Shown: positions 20,649-31,867, counted from the first letter of the stretch. The stretch is DNA of 64,000 bases from Polynucleobacter kasalickyi (GCF_900176405.1 NZ_FWXJ01000008.1:82927-146926); one strand, 5' to 3'. Notes: generated by a model from the sequence alone, not told the origin. Made by a program: numbers and translations.

Positions 20649-22258
20649 TCGATCGCTCCAAAGGAGTTAATGCTCAACTCTTCAACTGCATTCACAAAGA
20701 CTTCTGCGCGGTGTTGATAGTTCTTAAACATATCAAAACTAGCACATGCTGGTGACAATAAAACACGATCTCCAGCAACGGCAGTACTAGCTGCTTGTAA
20801 AACAGCATCCTCTAAACTTGCTGCCATCGTTATCGATAGAGTTTGACCGGCAAATAATTGCGCAATCTGAGAAGCATCTCGACCAATCAAAAATAAATGT
20901 TTTACATATTGCAAGATGGGTTCACGCAAAGGACTAAAGTCCTGGCCTTTACCATCCCCACCTGCAATCAGGAGAATTTTTCTTAAGCCTTGTTTCGCAT
21001 CGACCATGCCAAGACCCTGTAACGCAGCAATGACAGCGCCAACATTCGTGCCCTTACTATCATCGATATACTCCACATCGCCCACGATCGCGATTGTTTG
21101 TACCCGATGTGGCTCACCCGTGTAATCGCGTAAGCCGTGTAATAGTTGTGCAATACCAAGTCCTACCGCATTCGCTAGGGCTAACGCGGCTAAAGCGTTA
21201 CTCGCATTGTGGCGACCCTTGATCAAAAGTGCCTCAGCAGGGATTAAGTGCTTAATCAATAAGGGCTCTTCATCAAAAGCAGCCTGTGATTTTTTGGTTC
21301 TTCTGACTTTAATAGTTTGATTGCCATTAAACTCATCCACAGGTGGCGCCCATGCTAACCAATCAATTGCACCACCCATGTCACTTTTAATTCCAAACGA
21401 GTCAGCTTCAAGCGGCTGCTGAATACCGAATGAAATAATGCGTTTCTTGGCCCAATCGGCTTCTGGAATCAGTGCTAACACTCGCGCATCATCACGATTA
21501 ATCACAGGAATCGTATTCGGCCCAAAAATTTTGGCTTTCGCATTGACGTAGTGTTCCATGCTACCGTGCCAATCTAAATGATCTTCTGAGATGTTGAGGA
21601 TGGTCGCAGCATGCGGATTAAAGTCTTGGCTGTAATACAGTTGATAACTAGATAATTCCAAGACCCAAATATCTGGTAAGTTATTCTGCAACAGACAAGT
21701 CATCAATTTATCTAATAAAGACGGACTAATATTGCCAGCTACGCCAACCGTTTTACCTGATTTGGCACAAATAACGCCCGTTAATGCCGTCGTGGTTGTC
21801 TTTCCATTGGTACCAGTGATGGCAATCACTTTAGGCGTGTACTGTTGGTGCATTTCCAAACTACGCAGAGCATGGCTAAAGAAATCGAGTTCACCCCAAA
21901 TCGCAATCTGTTGTTCTTGTGCAGTCGTGATAAAAGGAGCCATGATTGGATCAATGGGCGAGATTCCGGGGCTCATCGCGATAAGATTGATCTCTGCACA
22001 ATCGATGGCTAACAACTGAGGGCCAAAGGTAATCCGAGATACGCCTAAGGCCAATAACTCTTGGACGCGATCAATCACCTGAGCACTGAGATTGGACTCC
22101 TCTCTAGTGTCATGCATCACAACTTTTGCACCCTGCGATAAAGACCATTTCGCCATCGCCTGACCAGACTCGCCAAGTCCCATGACCAAGACACTACATT
22201 GGTCAGAATATTGACCAAAAGCTTGGTGCAGAGGAGAGGTGATTTGCATACTATTCAT
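20645..22258 (-). CDS. murD: UDP-N-acetylmuramoylalanine--D-glutamate ligase
   Basis: Mur ligase that adds D-glutamate. The ATP loop is [15 protein letters not shown], followed by [10 protein letters not shown] and [10 protein letters not shown], and the C-terminal [23 protein letters not shown] motif appears as [21 protein letters not shown] chose ATG 22258 ([11 protein letters not shown]) because it forms the ATGA overlap with mraY; the longer in-frame start lies inside mraY. At 537 residues it is longer than E. coli MurD, partly because of an extra segment before KGRHNASN. Confidence 0.95.
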   Translation of the reverse strand: MNSMQITSPLHQAFGQYSDQCSVLVMGLGESGQAMAKWSLSQGAKVVMHDTREESNLSAQVIDRVQELLALGVSRITFGPQLLAIDCAEINLIAMSPGISPIDPIMAPFITTAQEQQIAIWGELDFFSHALRSLEMHQQYTPKVIAITGTNGKTTTTALTGVICAKSGKTVGVAGNISPSLLDKLMTCLLQNNLPDIWVLELSSYQLYYSQDFNPHAATILNISEDHLDWHGSMEHYVNAKAKIFGPNTIPVINRDDARVLALIPEADWAKKRIISFGIQQPLEADSFGIKSDMGGAIDWLAWAPPVDEFNGNQTIKVRRTKKSQAAFDEEPLLIKHLIPAEALLIKGRHNASNALAALALANAVGLGIAQLLHGLRDYTGEPHRVQTIAIVGDVEYIDDSKGTNVGAVIAALQGLGMVDAKQGLRKILLIAGGDGKGQDFSPLREPILQYVKHLFLIGRDASQIAQLFAGQTLSITMAASLEDAVLQAASTAVAGDRVLLSPACASFDMFKNYQHRAEVFVNAVEELSINSFGAIE

Positions 22259-23424
22259 CGTAGTTTCAGACTCGATAGGCCAATTAATACCAGAATCAAG
22301 GTGATAATCCAAAACCGCACGACGACCTGCGTTTCTTTCCAACCACTTAATTCAAAATGATGATGTAATGGCGCCATCTTAAAAATACGTCGCCCCTCAC
22401 CAAATTTCTTTTTGGTGTATTTGAACCAAGCCACTTGTAATACGACAGAGAGTGTCTCAATCACAAAAATTCCACCCATAATAAATAAGACGATTTCCTG
22501 ACGAACAATCACTGCGATAGTACCCAGTGCACCACCTAAAGCTAAGGCACCCACATCACCCATAAACACTTGGGCGGGATGAGCGTTAAACCATAAAAAC
22601 GCTAAACCAGCACCACCAATGGCGCCGCAAAAGATCAATAATTCGCCTGTTCCTGGAATGAACGGGAAGATAAGGTATTTTGCATAAATCGTATTCCCTG
22701 AAACATAGGCAAAAACACCCAAGGCACCAGCAACTAAGATGACGGGCATGATCACTAGGCCATCCAAGCCATCCGTTAAATTCACCGCATTACTACTACC
22801 AACAATCACTAAATAAGTCAGAATCACAAAGCCAATCGCCCCTAAGGGATAGCTAATTTCTTTAAAGAACGGCACCACTAAATTCAGATTTTTGGGTGAC
22901 CCTAAAATGAATCCTTCATTTTTCCAACGAATAAATGAATTAATAAAGTTCGTGTTACTAAAATCAGTAATAGCAAATACCAGATATATTGCTGCGACAA
23001 ACCCAATCAACGATTGCCAAAAATATTTCTCTTTGGAACTCATTCCTTCAGGATTTTTATAGACCACTTTTCGGTAATCATCTACCCAACCTACAATCCC
23101 AAATCCTAAAGTGACCCATAACACCGCCCAAATGAATCGATTCGATAGGTCGGCCCATAAAAGCGTAGAAATGGCGATACCAATCAAAATCAAGACACCA
23201 CCCATCGTGGGAGTACCCGTTTTAATTAAATGTGTTTTTGGACCATTCAGTCTGACCGCTTGCCCTACTTTTAAAAAGGTCAATTGACGAATGACCCATG
23301 GGCCGAATACTAAGCCAATGAGTAAGGCAGTTAGAGTGGCCATCACCGCTCTAAAGGTGATGTAATTCACTACCCGTAAAAATCCAAAATCACTTTGTAA
23401 CCACTGGGCTAGGATGAGTAACAT
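22255..23424 (-). CDS. mraY: Phospho-N-acetylmuramoyl-pentapeptide transferase MraY
   Basis: Integral membrane enzyme that transfers phospho-MurNAc-pentapeptide to undecaprenyl phosphate, giving lipid I. The aspartate motifs are WVDDYRKV and NLTDGLDGL, and the histidine motif is MAPLHHHFE. 389 residues with about ten membrane helices. Its 5' end overlaps murF by 16 bp. Confidence 0.98.
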   Translation of the reverse strand: MLLILAQWLQSDFGFLRVVNYITFRAVMATLTALLIGLVFGPWVIRQLTFLKVGQAVRLNGPKTHLIKTGTPTMGGVLILIGIAISTLLWADLSNRFIWAVLWVTLGFGIVGWVDDYRKVVYKNPEGMSSKEKYFWQSLIGFVAAIYLVFAITDFSNTNFINSFIRWKNEGFILGSPKNLNLVVPFFKEISYPLGAIGFVILTYLVIVGSSNAVNLTDGLDGLVIMPVILVAGALGVFAYVSGNTIYAKYLIFPFIPGTGELLIFCGAIGGAGLAFLWFNAHPAQVFMGDVGALALGGALGTIAVIVRQEIVLFIMGGIFVIETLSVVLQVAWFKYTKKKFGEGRRIFKMAPLHHHFELSGWKETQVVVRFWIITLILVLIGLSSLKLR

Positions 23425-24911
23425 GGATCCTCCTTACTTAATAGGTGCTGAATCACACGTTCCATCTTCGTAAAACGCGACCCCTTGACTAAAATGACTA
23501 GAGGGGTGGCTTCGATCTGAGAATGATTACTTGAAAATTTAGCAAGCATTGTCATCAACTGATCCATTAATTGCTCCATGGAGTCAAAGTGCTGACTAGC
23601 TACTGACAGATTATTTGTGTTCGTCACAGACGCCTGCTGAAAAGCTGTGTGAGTAAATTGCGTTAGTTCACCAATCGACAGCAATTGATCAATGTGATGA
23701 TGGGCAGCATATGCGCCAACCTCTTGATGGAAGTTTGGCCCTTGATCACCAACTTCTCCCATATCACCTAGCACCAACCAGCGCTGTCCGGGCAACTCTT
23801 CAATGGCTTGAATAGCAGCGATGACGGAATCAGGGTTGGCGTTATAGGTATCATCAACTAACGTGATGGCGGTGTGCTGTACTTTAATGTCCAACTTACG
23901 CATCCGTCCACTGACGGCTTCAAATGCTTCAAGGCCAGCAATAATAGCTTCTTTACTGAGCTGCGCGGCAATCCCGACCGCAGTAGCGGCTAAGGCATTT
24001 TTAGCATTATGGTCGCCTAGAGTCCGTAAATTGACGATTGCCTTCGTTGGCCATTCCGGCGTACTTATTTCTAATTCACCATACTCATTCCAAGCACCAA
24101 TTACGTCTGCTGGACGAGTCACTTGCGTGGTATTCGCGCTAGTTGAATCGACCAGGGTAAAGGTGCGAATCGGTCTATTTTGGGCGGCATCGTACCAAGT
24201 TTGTACATAATCGCTATCACTCGGAAACACAGCATAACCATCTAGTGGCAAAGCCTTAATCGCTAAGGCATGTTCCGCAGCAACTGCTTCTACGGTTTGC
24301 ATAAATTCCTGATGCTCTCTTTGTGCATTATTCACTAGAGTAATATCCGGCGCGGCAATATCAGCCAATACTTTGGTTTCGCCAGGATGATTCATGCCTA
24401 ACTCAATTACAGCTAACTGATGCTCACCATTCATCCTCAACAAGGACATCGGCAAACCAATCTCATTATTCAAATTGCCGAGTGTGGATAAGGTATGGTT
24501 TTGACCTACCGCCGCTCTAAAGATACTCGCAATCATTTCTTTGACGGTGGTCTTACCATTACTGCCTGTAACGACCACTACCTTAGGTGCTAAATCAAGA
24601 CGCCAAGCCTTGGCTATTTCACCAAGCGCAGTAATCGTGTTATTCACTACGACTACCGGTAATTGCGCAGGTACCTTAGACACATTACTAACTAGCGAAC
24701 CGATCGCACCCGATTCCTGAACTTGCGCTAAAAAATCATGAGCATCAAATCTTTCACCCGAAATAGCGATAAAGAAATCATCTTTTGCGACCCTACGACT
24801 ATCAGTCACTATGCTGTGTAAGGGCTGATCCAAGACATGCTCGGCATGCATCATTACCGCATCAGGTAAATAACTCTGAATTCTACGGATAGTTAATTGC
24901 TTCGGATTCAT
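23409..24911 (-). CDS. murF: UDP-N-acetylmuramoyl-tripeptide--D-alanyl-D-alanine ligase
   Basis: Adds D-Ala-D-Ala to the UDP-MurNAc tripeptide. The ATP loop is [13 protein letters not shown], and MurF-specific [11 protein letters not shown] and [11 protein letters not shown] are present. At 500 residues it is somewhat longer than E. coli MurF, with an insertion around the C-terminal domain ([12 protein letters not shown] onward). It overlaps murE by 4 bp and mraY by 16 bp. Confidence 0.96.
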   Translation of the reverse strand: MNPKQLTIRRIQSYLPDAVMMHAEHVLDQPLHSIVTDSRRVAKDDFFIAISGERFDAHDFLAQVQESGAIGSLVSNVSKVPAQLPVVVVNNTITALGEIAKAWRLDLAPKVVVVTGSNGKTTVKEMIASIFRAAVGQNHTLSTLGNLNNEIGLPMSLLRMNGEHQLAVIELGMNHPGETKVLADIAAPDITLVNNAQREHQEFMQTVEAVAAEHALAIKALPLDGYAVFPSDSDYVQTWYDAAQNRPIRTFTLVDSTSANTTQVTRPADVIGAWNEYGELEISTPEWPTKAIVNLRTLGDHNAKNALAATAVGIAAQLSKEAIIAGLEAFEAVSGRMRKLDIKVQHTAITLVDDTYNANPDSVIAAIQAIEELPGQRWLVLGDMGEVGDQGPNFHQEVGAYAAHHHIDQLLSIGELTQFTHTAFQQASVTNTNNLSVASQHFDSMEQLMDQLMTMLAKFSSNHSQIEATPLVILVKGSRFTKMERVIQHLLSKEDPCYSS

Positions 24912-26476
24912 ACCACCCTCCGCAATGCCAAGCGCAAATGATCTTGATCAGAAAATGGGAATTTTTTACCCATCACTTCTTGGGTTGTTTCATGCCCCTT
25001 GCCGGCAATCAGAATCACATCATTCATCTGCGCCGTTTTTACCGCATTCAAAATCGCAAAAGCTCTATCTTCCAAAATAGTAACTTTGGACATCTGCACT
25101 TCAGAAATACCTTGTAAGATATTTTCAATAATCGCCATCGGATCTTCATGACGGGGATTATCACTAGTCAGAATGATCTTGCTAGCGATATCAGCTGCTA
25201 TCTTACCCATCACTGGTCGTTTACTCTTATCGCGATTGCCGCCGCACCCAAAGACGCAAATTAAGTTACCGCCCCGTTGCTTGGCAATCGGCAAGAGTGT
25301 GTTTAAAGTTTTCGCTAAACCATCGGGTGTATGAGCAAAGTCGACAATCGAGAGCGGTGCTGATTTATCGCCTAAATTAATCATTTCCATTCGCCCTGGA
25401 ACGGATTTCAACTGCTCAATATTTTTGATGATTTTTTCAATTGGCATGTCATAAGCCAATAACGTACTAATAACAGCTAAAGCATTTTGAATATTAAAAC
25501 TACCTAAACTAGGAATCGTTAAGGTAAAGCTTCTCTCAAGAGAGTCAATCTTAACCATCATTCCAGAACGACCGACCGTTTTTAATTCATAGATAACCGG
25601 GATACATTTAGCCTGTTGTTCAATACTGAGTTTTTGGAAATTTTCTGCTTGTCCGTATACATAAATCCGTGCTCTTGTATGTCCAAGTAACTTTTGACAC
25701 CAAGCGAATCCTGTTGTGTCGTCAATATTTAAGATGATATTTTTTAAATTGGATCTGCGGAATAAGTCAAATTTTGCCGCCTCGTAGGCAAGCATATTTT
25801 GGTGGTAATCTAAATGATCTTGGCTTAAATTACTAAATATTGCAGTATTGATTTGAACCGCATCTACCCTACCCTGATCAATTGCATGCGAGGATACTTC
25901 CATGGCAACGGTTTTATATTTTTGATCTCGCAGTTCTGCCAACATTCTTTGTACTCGCGGCGCATCGGGAGTGGTAAATCCTGTCGTCTGCAACTCTTCA
26001 ATATGGCCATAACCCATCGTTCCAGCAATCGCTGTGAGTTGGGTTTTACCAAAAGCTTGCGCTAACCAATGGGTGATTGTGGTCTTACCATTCGTACCCG
26101 TTACGCCAATCACTTCCATGTCTGCAGAAGGATTACTATACCAACGGTTGGCGACTTCGCTGGCAATTTTCCCTAAATTAGGGATTGGCACACACCGTTG
26201 ATCACCCAATACTTCTCTGGCCGAAAGGAGTTCTGTTTCTGACCAATTTTCACTATCATATAAAACCAAAGCAACCCCTTTTGCTAGGGCGTCTGGAATA
26301 TGCATCCGGTTATCACTTAAACCCTGACCAAACCCAACCGGGTAAGCCATAAATACGTCACCTGGCGCGAGTAATCTCGTATCGGCAGATAAGTTGGCGG
26401 CACGATCAACCTGACTGTAGAGCGTATTTTCTATATCAGCAAAAATCAAAGAGAGATTTTTAGGGTTAAATTTCAT
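24908..26476 (-). CDS. murE: UDP-MurNAc-L-Ala-D-Glu--2,6-diaminopimelate ligase
   Basis: Adds meso-diaminopimelate to the stem peptide. The ATP loop is [13 protein letters not shown]. The specificity motif DNPR is present in LTSDNPRHEDP, which marks a diaminopimelate rather than a lysine enzyme. 522 residues. It overlaps ftsI by 4 bp and murF by 4 bp, so the whole block is translationally coupled. Confidence 0.97.
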   Translation of the reverse strand: MKFNPKNLSLIFADIENTLYSQVDRAANLSADTRLLAPGDVFMAYPVGFGQGLSDNRMHIPDALAKGVALVLYDSENWSETELLSAREVLGDQRCVPIPNLGKIASEVANRWYSNPSADMEVIGVTGTNGKTTITHWLAQAFGKTQLTAIAGTMGYGHIEELQTTGFTTPDAPRVQRMLAELRDQKYKTVAMEVSSHAIDQGRVDAVQINTAIFSNLSQDHLDYHQNMLAYEAAKFDLFRRSNLKNIILNIDDTTGFAWCQKLLGHTRARIYVYGQAENFQKLSIEQQAKCIPVIYELKTVGRSGMMVKIDSLERSFTLTIPSLGSFNIQNALAVISTLLAYDMPIEKIIKNIEQLKSVPGRMEMINLGDKSAPLSIVDFAHTPDGLAKTLNTLLPIAKQRGGNLICVFGCGGNRDKSKRPVMGKIAADIASKIILTSDNPRHEDPMAIIENILQGISEVQMSKVTILEDRAFAILNAVKTAQMNDVILIAGKGHETTQEVMGKKFPFSDQDHLRLALRRVV

Positions 26477-28209
26477 CTTTGGAAATTCACTGGCTGAATG
26501 CCGTTATTTTGCACAAGCTGGGTAGAATTCGCATCAGGTGCAATATTTAATACCCTGAGCGCTGAACCTGTGACTGCAGAAAAAACTGGCGCCGCAACTT
26601 CACCACCATAATGTCCGCCAACAGTCGGTTCATCAATCACTACTGCTACTACAATTCTTGGGGAACTAATGGGGGCTATACCAACAAAAAATCCTTCATA
26701 ACGGTTTGAGCTATAGCCTTTTTTACCATTCGATTTATGAGCCGTGCCGGTCTTCCCACCGACCCGATAACCGTCAACCCGGGCCTTCATTGCGGTACCA
26801 CCCTCTTGCGTCACCGTTTCCATCATCGCTCTGACTTGTCCAGCAACTTTCGGTGAAATAACTGGTGAGCCTGAAGTCGATTTTTCAATTTTTTTCATTG
26901 AAATCGTCGCGAGTTCACCATCGCGTACAAAAATCGTATAAGCCTTAGCAATCTGGAACAAAGAAGTAGAAATACTGTAACCGTAAGACATACTCGCTTG
27001 ATCTAATTTGCCCCATTTATCGTAAGGCTTGACTAATCCGGCAACCGCACCAGGGAAACCAATTTTAGGTGCCTGCCCAAAGCCGACTGCCTGAAACATC
27101 CCCCACATATCTTCGGGTTCCATTTGCAAGGCAATCCGAGAAGTACCAATGTTGCTGGATTTTTGAATAATTTGCGCGACGCTCAACACGCCATACGGAT
27201 GCGTATCAGTGATCACTTTTTTGCCGATTTGCAAATGACCAATGGGCATCATCGTATTGGGCGTAACAATCCCTTTTTCTAGTGCTAAGGCAATCGTAAT
27301 TGGCTTCATCGTTGAACCAGGTTCAAAAGTATCCGTCAGGACGCGATTTCTTAATTGTTCGCCCGTTAAATTGCCGCGATGATTTGGATCATAGGATGGC
27401 CAGTTCGCAAGTGCCAAGACTTCGCCAGTAACGGCGTCTAACACCACTGCGCCGCCGGCTTTTGCACGGTGCGTTTCTACCGCTTTTTTAATTTCTTGAT
27501 AAGCAATGGACTGGATTTTGCTATCAATAGAAAGTTGCAAATCCTCCCCATTACGAGAAGGAATATAACCACCCAAGTCATCGACAACTCTACCGAGACG
27601 ATCTATCACAACATTTCTTTGGCCACTCTTACCCGTTAGTAAGGTGTTATTTGATAACTCCATGCCTTCCTGACCAACGTCCTCGACATTGGTAAAACCA
27701 ACGACGTGAGCTACGGCCTCACCCTCTGGGTAGTATCTGCGATATTCACTTGTAATGGCAATTCCAGGTATTTCTAAAGCTTTGATGCGAAGCGCTACTT
27801 CTGGCTCAATTTGGCGTCTTAAATAAAGTTGACTGCGTGACTCACCTAATTTCTTACGTAACTCCGCCTCACTCATTTCTAATAATTTGGCAAAGGCTAC
27901 GACTTTTGATTTTTCTAAATCATCAGGTACAACATCTGGGTAAGCAATGATTGTCTTCGCCTCCAAGCTCGTTGCTAAGATGGCGCCATTGCGGTCAAGA
28001 ATCTTTCCTCGAATGGCGTTGAGCTCTAATACCCTTTTTACTCGATTACCCTTTTCAGCATAAAAGTCATTGCCAACCCCTTGAATCCAAAAAGCTCTAC
28101 CGATCAAGGAACAAAACCCTGCAAACATTAAAAACAACACTACCCTAGATCGCCACATCGGCAATCGCAGAACTAACTCAGAAGATTGGGATGGACGTGG
28201 CATCCTCAT
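26473..28209 (-). CDS. ftsI: Septal transpeptidase FtsI (PBP3)
   Basis: Class B penicillin-binding protein, the divisome transpeptidase. A membrane anchor lies at about residues 22-40. The active-site motifs are STMK at 299-302 (nucleophile S299), SSN at 351-353 and KTGT at 486-489. 578 residues, normal. It overlaps ftsL by 4 bp and works with FtsW encoded six genes downstream. Confidence 0.98.
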   Translation of the reverse strand: MRMPRPSQSSELVLRLPMWRSRVVLFLMFAGFCSLIGRAFWIQGVGNDFYAEKGNRVKRVLELNAIRGKILDRNGAILATSLEAKTIIAYPDVVPDDLEKSKVVAFAKLLEMSEAELRKKLGESRSQLYLRRQIEPEVALRIKALEIPGIAITSEYRRYYPEGEAVAHVVGFTNVEDVGQEGMELSNNTLLTGKSGQRNVVIDRLGRVVDDLGGYIPSRNGEDLQLSIDSKIQSIAYQEIKKAVETHRAKAGGAVVLDAVTGEVLALANWPSYDPNHRGNLTGEQLRNRVLTDTFEPGSTMKPITIALALEKGIVTPNTMMPIGHLQIGKKVITDTHPYGVLSVAQIIQKSSNIGTSRIALQMEPEDMWGMFQAVGFGQAPKIGFPGAVAGLVKPYDKWGKLDQASMSYGYSISTSLFQIAKAYTIFVRDGELATISMKKIEKSTSGSPVISPKVAGQVRAMMETVTQEGGTAMKARVDGYRVGGKTGTAHKSNGKKGYSSNRYEGFFVGIAPISSPRIVVAVVIDEPTVGGHYGGEVAAPVFSAVTGSALRVLNIAPDANSTQLVQNNGIQPVNFQR

Positions 28210-28472
28210 TCTTTTTCCTTCAAATAGATTGTCTTATCCTGCTTTGCATCGTTCATATGCAATTGTTTTTTTGCGATATCAATAATCCGAGAAGCTCTTG
28301 ATAGTTCTCTTTGTTCATATTCCAAACGATTCCACTCTTGGTTCAGTTTGCGTTGTTGGATTTCTAATCGATTCTTTTCAATAAATAGCTGACGGGTTCG
28401 TTGTTGCGAATTCACCAGCAAAAACGAACAGCCCATCAGGGCTAGGATGAGAACGACTACGGCTCTATTCAT
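28206..28472 (-). CDS. ftsL: Cell division protein FtsL
   Basis: Small bitopic divisome protein of 88 residues. It has a short cytoplasmic start, a membrane helix at about residues 4-21, and a coiled coil ([19 protein letters not shown] and following). It forms a complex with FtsQ and FtsB. It overlaps rsmH by 4 bp. Sequence conservation is low in this family, so the call relies on topology and position. Confidence 0.92.
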   Translation of the reverse strand: MNRAVVVLILALMGCSFLLVNSQQRTRQLFIEKNRLEIQQRKLNQEWNRLEYEQRELSRASRIIDIAKKQLHMNDAKQDKTIYLKEKE

Positions 28473-29401
28473 CGCACCTCCCCGATTTTTTGAGCAACCC
28501 GCATGACGGCTGAACGTGATCTTGGATTACTACTGATTTCAGCACTTGTAGGCTTTGTTCTCTCAATGAGTCTTAATGGAGATTTTGGAATCTGAGACTC
28601 TCTCAATGGCAGTCCGCGAGGTATTTCTACCTTGCTATGACGCTGCATGAACTGTTTTACGATTCGATCTTCGAGCGAATGAAAACTGATCACTACTAAG
28701 CGTCCGCCAATTTTTAAGAGTTTCATCGCCACATCTAATCCTTTTTCCAAGTCGTGAAGTTCTTGGTTGATGTGAATCCGTATAGCCTGAAAGGTACGCG
28801 TTGCGGGATCTTGCTCTGAGTCGCGCGAGCGGACGACACTAGCCACGAGCGACGCGAGTTGTCGTGTGGTCCCAATAATGTTGCCTTGCTCCCTGCTAGC
28901 AACAATCGCCTTTGCAATCGATAGAGCAAACCGTTCTTCCCCATATTCCTTGATTACCTTATGTAGTTCTTTCTCACTGGCAACCGCCAGCCATTCTTGA
29001 GCACTTTGCCCCTCCTTGTTATTCATACGCATGTCCAACGGACCATCCATACGAAATGAAAAACCTCTTTCCGCCTGATCAATTTGCGGGGAACTAATCC
29101 CCAAATCTAATAAAATGCCATCTAAACTATTGGGTTCAAGGTACTCCCCCATGTTGGCAAATGAATCATGCACAATCCTAAAACGTCCATCTTCAATACT
29201 GCTCGCTTCCTGTATCGCCTGAGGATCTTTGTCCATAGCGATTAATCTGCCACCTTGTGGCAGATTTGCTAATATTTTTCTTGAATGACCACCTCTGCCA
29301 AATGTGCCATCCAAATAAGTTGGACTGACATGGGGCTGATCTGCCAACAAGGCAGTAACTGCCTCGTCCAGTAAAACCGGGCGATGACTGATGTGCATCA
29401 A
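28469..29401 (-). CDS. rsmH: 16S rRNA (cytosine-1402-N4)-methyltransferase RsmH
   Basis: SAM-dependent methyltransferase that modifies C1402 of 16S r[13 protein letters not shown] opens the protein, the SAM loop is [14 protein letters not shown], and [20 protein letters not shown] and [16 protein letters not shown] are signature blocks. 310 residues. It starts 9 bp after mraZ. Confidence 0.97.
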   Translation of the reverse strand: MMHISHRPVLLDEAVTALLADQPHVSPTYLDGTFGRGGHSRKILANLPQGGRLIAMDKDPQAIQEASSIEDGRFRIVHDSFANMGEYLEPNSLDGILLDLGISSPQIDQAERGFSFRMDGPLDMRMNNKEGQSAQEWLAVASEKELHKVIKEYGEERFALSIAKAIVASREQGNIIGTTRQLASLVASVVRSRDSEQDPATRTFQAIRIHINQELHDLEKGLDVAMKLLKIGGRLVVISFHSLEDRIVKQFMQRHSKVEIPRGLPLRESQIPKSPLRLIERTKPTSAEISSNPRSRSAVMRVAQKIGEVR

Positions 29402-29410
29402 ATCCTCGCA

Positions 29411-29839
29411 TTAAAAGTTAAATTGACGAAGTGCTTCTGGCATACCTTGTGAAATAGCTATTTGCTCTTTCACAGCATATGTATTGGCATCCCATACTTC
29501 AAAGTGCGTCCCCATTCCCAGCAAGATCACTTCTTTTTCGATTCCCGCACCAGCCCTCAACTCAGGACTAATCAAAACCCTTCCAGCACTATCAACTTCA
29601 ACTTCATTGGCATTTCCCAAAAAAATTCGACGCCACCAATGCGCTTCCATCGGTAACATCGCAATTTTTTCACTGAATTTTTCCCATTCGACCTGCGGAA
29701 AGAGCATGAGACAACCATCGGGGTTTTTTGTCAGCGTTGCTCGAAGGCCGTTCTCTGTTTTTAGGGCGTCACGATGCTTAGACGGCACTAACATCCGTCC
29801 CTTGACATCTAAATTGATCGCTGAAGCACCCTGAAACAT
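29411..29839 (-). CDS. mraZ: Transcriptional regulator MraZ
   Basis: First gene of the dcw cluster, a ring-forming DNA-binding repressor of its own operon. Two AbrB-like halves are seen, each with a DxxGR motif: [18 protein letters not shown] and [18 protein letters not shown] 29839 ([11 protein letters not shown]) is chosen because it gives the conserved N-terminus and leaves the MraZ boxes untranslated; the longer GTG start would translate through a box. 142 residues. Confidence 0.96.
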   Translation of the reverse strand: MFQGASAINLDVKGRMLVPSKHRDALKTENGLRATLTKNPDGCLMLFPQVEWEKFSEKIAMLPMEAHWWRRIFLGNANEVEVDSAGRVLISPELRAGAGIEKEVILLGMGTHFEVWDANTYAVKEQIAISQGMPEALRQFNF

Positions 29840-29847
29840 GCTGTTTT

Positions 29848-29900
29848 TCCCACTTTCTGACACATTCTCCCACTTTAAAGGGCAAACCGAGTAAGGTCAA
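29848..29900 (-). promoter_or_regulatory. dcw operon promoter with two MraZ boxes
   Basis: On the minus strand, TTGACC (29900-29895) and TAAAGT (29877-29872) are separated by 17 bp, a good sigma-70 match. Two TGGGA boxes, both inside AAAGTGGGA, lie at 29872-29868 and 29852-29848, exactly 20 bp apart; a degenerate middle box (TGTCA) falls 10 bp between them. MraZ is known to bind TGGGN repeats spaced by 10 bp upstream of mraZ. The upstream box overlaps the -10 element, which fits autorepression. Confidence 0.8.
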
Positions 29901-29928
29901 GGGGTTTTGGGGAATTTTTTGCTACTTT

Positions 29929-29946
29929 TTCTTGTAATTACAAGAA
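29929..29946. repeat. Perfect 18-bp palindrome upstream of mraZ
   Basis: TTCTTGTAATTACAAGAA is its own reverse complement. It lies 29 bp upstream of the proposed -35 element of the dcw promoter, in an AT-rich stretch. It may bind a dimeric regulator. No known regulator is assigned. Confidence 0.5.
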
Positions 29947-30004
29947 CTTAGAAATGATTTTTCAAGAAATAAATATAAAATTTATAATAATAAACAGCAC
30001 CTTA

Positions 30005-30067
30005 CAAACCATACTTCAAGTACTAATTGAGAATATTATGGTTTGCCCTAGGTAGCTCAAACCTAGA
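30005..30067. repeat. Inverted repeats between mraZ and coq7
   Basis: CAAACCATA (30005-30013) pairs with TATGGTTTG (30037-30045) around a 23-nt loop. A second small stem, CTAGGT/ACCTAG, follows just before the coq7 stop. They may form the end of the coq7 transcript. No U-tract is obvious. Confidence 0.35.
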
Positions 30068-30076
30068 AAACTCTCC

Positions 30077-30742
30077 TTACAGATAGTATGCGGTTTTTGT
30101 CATCAATTGAGATACAGCGCCCATCACTTTTTTAATCGGTTCAGGTAAATCCTTGGCACCAAGATGTCTTGCCATATTGCCATGCTCAATTTCTTCGACC
30201 CGCATCTGCTCGACGATACTTCTAGATAAAATATCTGCCGCAGGCAAGGCCTCTAAATGGCTATTGAGATGATTTTCAACCTGTTTTTCCGTCTCAACCA
30301 CAAAACCCAAGCTCCATTGATCGCCGGCTAAGCCGGCTAAGGTCCCAATGGCAAAAGAACCGGCAAACCATAATGGGTTCAGCAAACTGGGGCGAGAACC
30401 CAACTCTTCGAGTCGATTGGCACACCATACCAAATGATCCTCTTCCTCTTTAGCTGCATGGGCTAATTGAGTTTGCAAGTGTGTCGAAGATGAGGTCAAA
30501 CGTTGTGCCTGATAAAGCGCTTGGGCACAAACCTCACCAACATGATTGACCCGCATGAGTCCTGCTGCATGCTTTTTTTCTGCTTCGGTTAAGGTTGCAG
30601 CTACCGAAGAAATCGCTGGTTGATCGCCAGTCTCCATCTCCGCTTGAGCCGGTTTGGGGACCGGTCGATTCAGTTGTACAGCACCGGTCAATATGCGCAG
30701 TGCGCGATCACCTTCAATAATCAGTTGGTCTAGATTGAACAT
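30077..30742 (-). CDS. coq7: Demethoxyubiquinone hydroxylase Coq7
   Basis: Di-iron monooxygenase that hydroxylates demethoxyubiquinone in ubiquinone synthesis. The carboxylate-bridged di-iron ligands are visible in [26 protein letters not shown] and [14 protein letters not shown]. 221 residues, normal for the betaproteobacterial form. It lies upstream of mraZ on the same strand with a 237-bp space that holds the mraZ promoter. Confidence 0.95.
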   Translation of the reverse strand: MFNLDQLIIEGDRALRILTGAVQLNRPVPKPAQAEMETGDQPAISSVAATLTEAEKKHAAGLMRVNHVGEVCAQALYQAQRLTSSSTHLQTQLAHAAKEEEDHLVWCANRLEELGSRPSLLNPLWFAGSFAIGTLAGLAGDQWSLGFVVETEKQVENHLNSHLEALPAADILSRSIVEQMRVEEIEHGNMARHLGAKDLPEPIKKVMGAVSQLMTKTAYYL

Positions 30743-30763
30743 ATTGACTAATTTACCCGTAGT

Positions 30764-31795
30764 TTAAGACACTTTTTTTACAACTGGCTTACGAACAGAT
30801 TTTGTAACTGTTGTTGCACCGGACTTCGTCGCCAACTTCTTCGTCGCGACTTTCTTAGCAGCAGAAGCCTTATTTTCTGTAAATAAACCCGCCATTTGTC
30901 CTAAGACCTCAGCTGTAGAAGCGGTATCTTGTAACGCAAGTCCTTGTGCCATGGCCGCAGTGTAAATAGGCGCGGTTGCATTAAAAATAGGTAATGGGCA
31001 ACCCACTGACTTCGCTAAATCACCAATTACTTGCATATCTTTTTGCCAAACCTCGACCTTCATGGTCGGTGGACTATATTCACGTTTAATCATGAAAGGG
31101 GTACGAAGTCTCATCACACCAGTACCAATCACGGGGCTAGGACCAAAAATATCCAACACTTCTTGTGGATCTAAACCAATTTTTCTGGCAAAAGTGACCG
31201 ATTCAGCACAGGCCACGTTGTAAATCGCGACTAAATGATTCGCAATAAATTTCATTTTTAACCCATTGCCGTACTCGCCTACATAGGGAGAGTTATCAGA
31301 CAAACATTTAAAAATTGGCTGAACTTCATTACAGCTCGATTTTTTACCACTGACAAAAATTGTCCAAGCGCGATCTTTCATACGAGCAGCAGTGCCACTA
31401 ATTGGACAATCTAATAATGCCACTTGTTTTTTGGGTAATTGCGTCGCGATCCAGTCTTTATCAACCATCGCGAGCGTACTTGTTTCTACTAAGGTGATCT
31501 TTTTAGGTTGTGCCTTCAACGTGCTGGCAATCTCTTGATAAACAACACGGAGTGCATTGCTCGTTGCCAAGGAGGTAATCAAGACGTCTGCTTGCTTAGT
31601 TACTTCAGCAACTGATTTAGCAACATGACCTCCCGCTTTTTTTAATCTTGCGCAGGCACTTTTCTCAATATCAAAACCGACAATCCGGTAATTATTGAGC
31701 AATAGTGTTTCTGCCATAATGCCGCCCATAATTCCTAGGCCAACAATCCCTACTACAGGGAGCTGTGTATTTGCTACAGAGTCCATCTTTTTCAT
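30764..31795 (-). CDS. NAD-dependent beta-hydroxyacid dehydrogenase (3-hydroxyisobutyrate dehydrogenase family) with basic tail
   Basis: The Rossmann motif GIVGLGIMGGIMAETLL is at about residues 16-32, and SGTAARMKDRAWTIFVSG is the substrate-binding region. The catalytic lysine motif is GLKMKFIANHLV. The family includes tartronate semialdehyde reductase and 3-hydroxyisobutyrate dehydrogenase; the exact substrate is not readable. The enzyme core ends near residue 300. A tail of about 35 residues rich in Lys, Ala, Thr and Val (AAKKVATKKLATKSGATT) follows and is not part of the family. 343 residues in total. Confidence 0.8.
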   Translation of the reverse strand: MKKMDSVANTQLPVVGIVGLGIMGGIMAETLLLNNYRIVGFDIEKSACARLKKAGGHVAKSVAEVTKQADVLITSLATSNALRVVYQEIASTLKAQPKKITLVETSTLAMVDKDWIATQLPKKQVALLDCPISGTAARMKDRAWTIFVSGKKSSCNEVQPIFKCLSDNSPYVGEYGNGLKMKFIANHLVAIYNVACAESVTFARKIGLDPQEVLDIFGPSPVIGTGVMRLRTPFMIKREYSPPTMKVEVWQKDMQVIGDLAKSVGCPLPIFNATAPIYTAAMAQGLALQDTASTAEVLGQMAGLFTENKASAAKKVATKKLATKSGATTVTKSVRKPVVKKVS

Positions 31796-31867
31796 TATTT
31801 TTTATTCACTTAGAGGTTGAGTAATTTGTCTGATTTTACTGGTTTTTGATCGTTTAAATCGCTGTCT

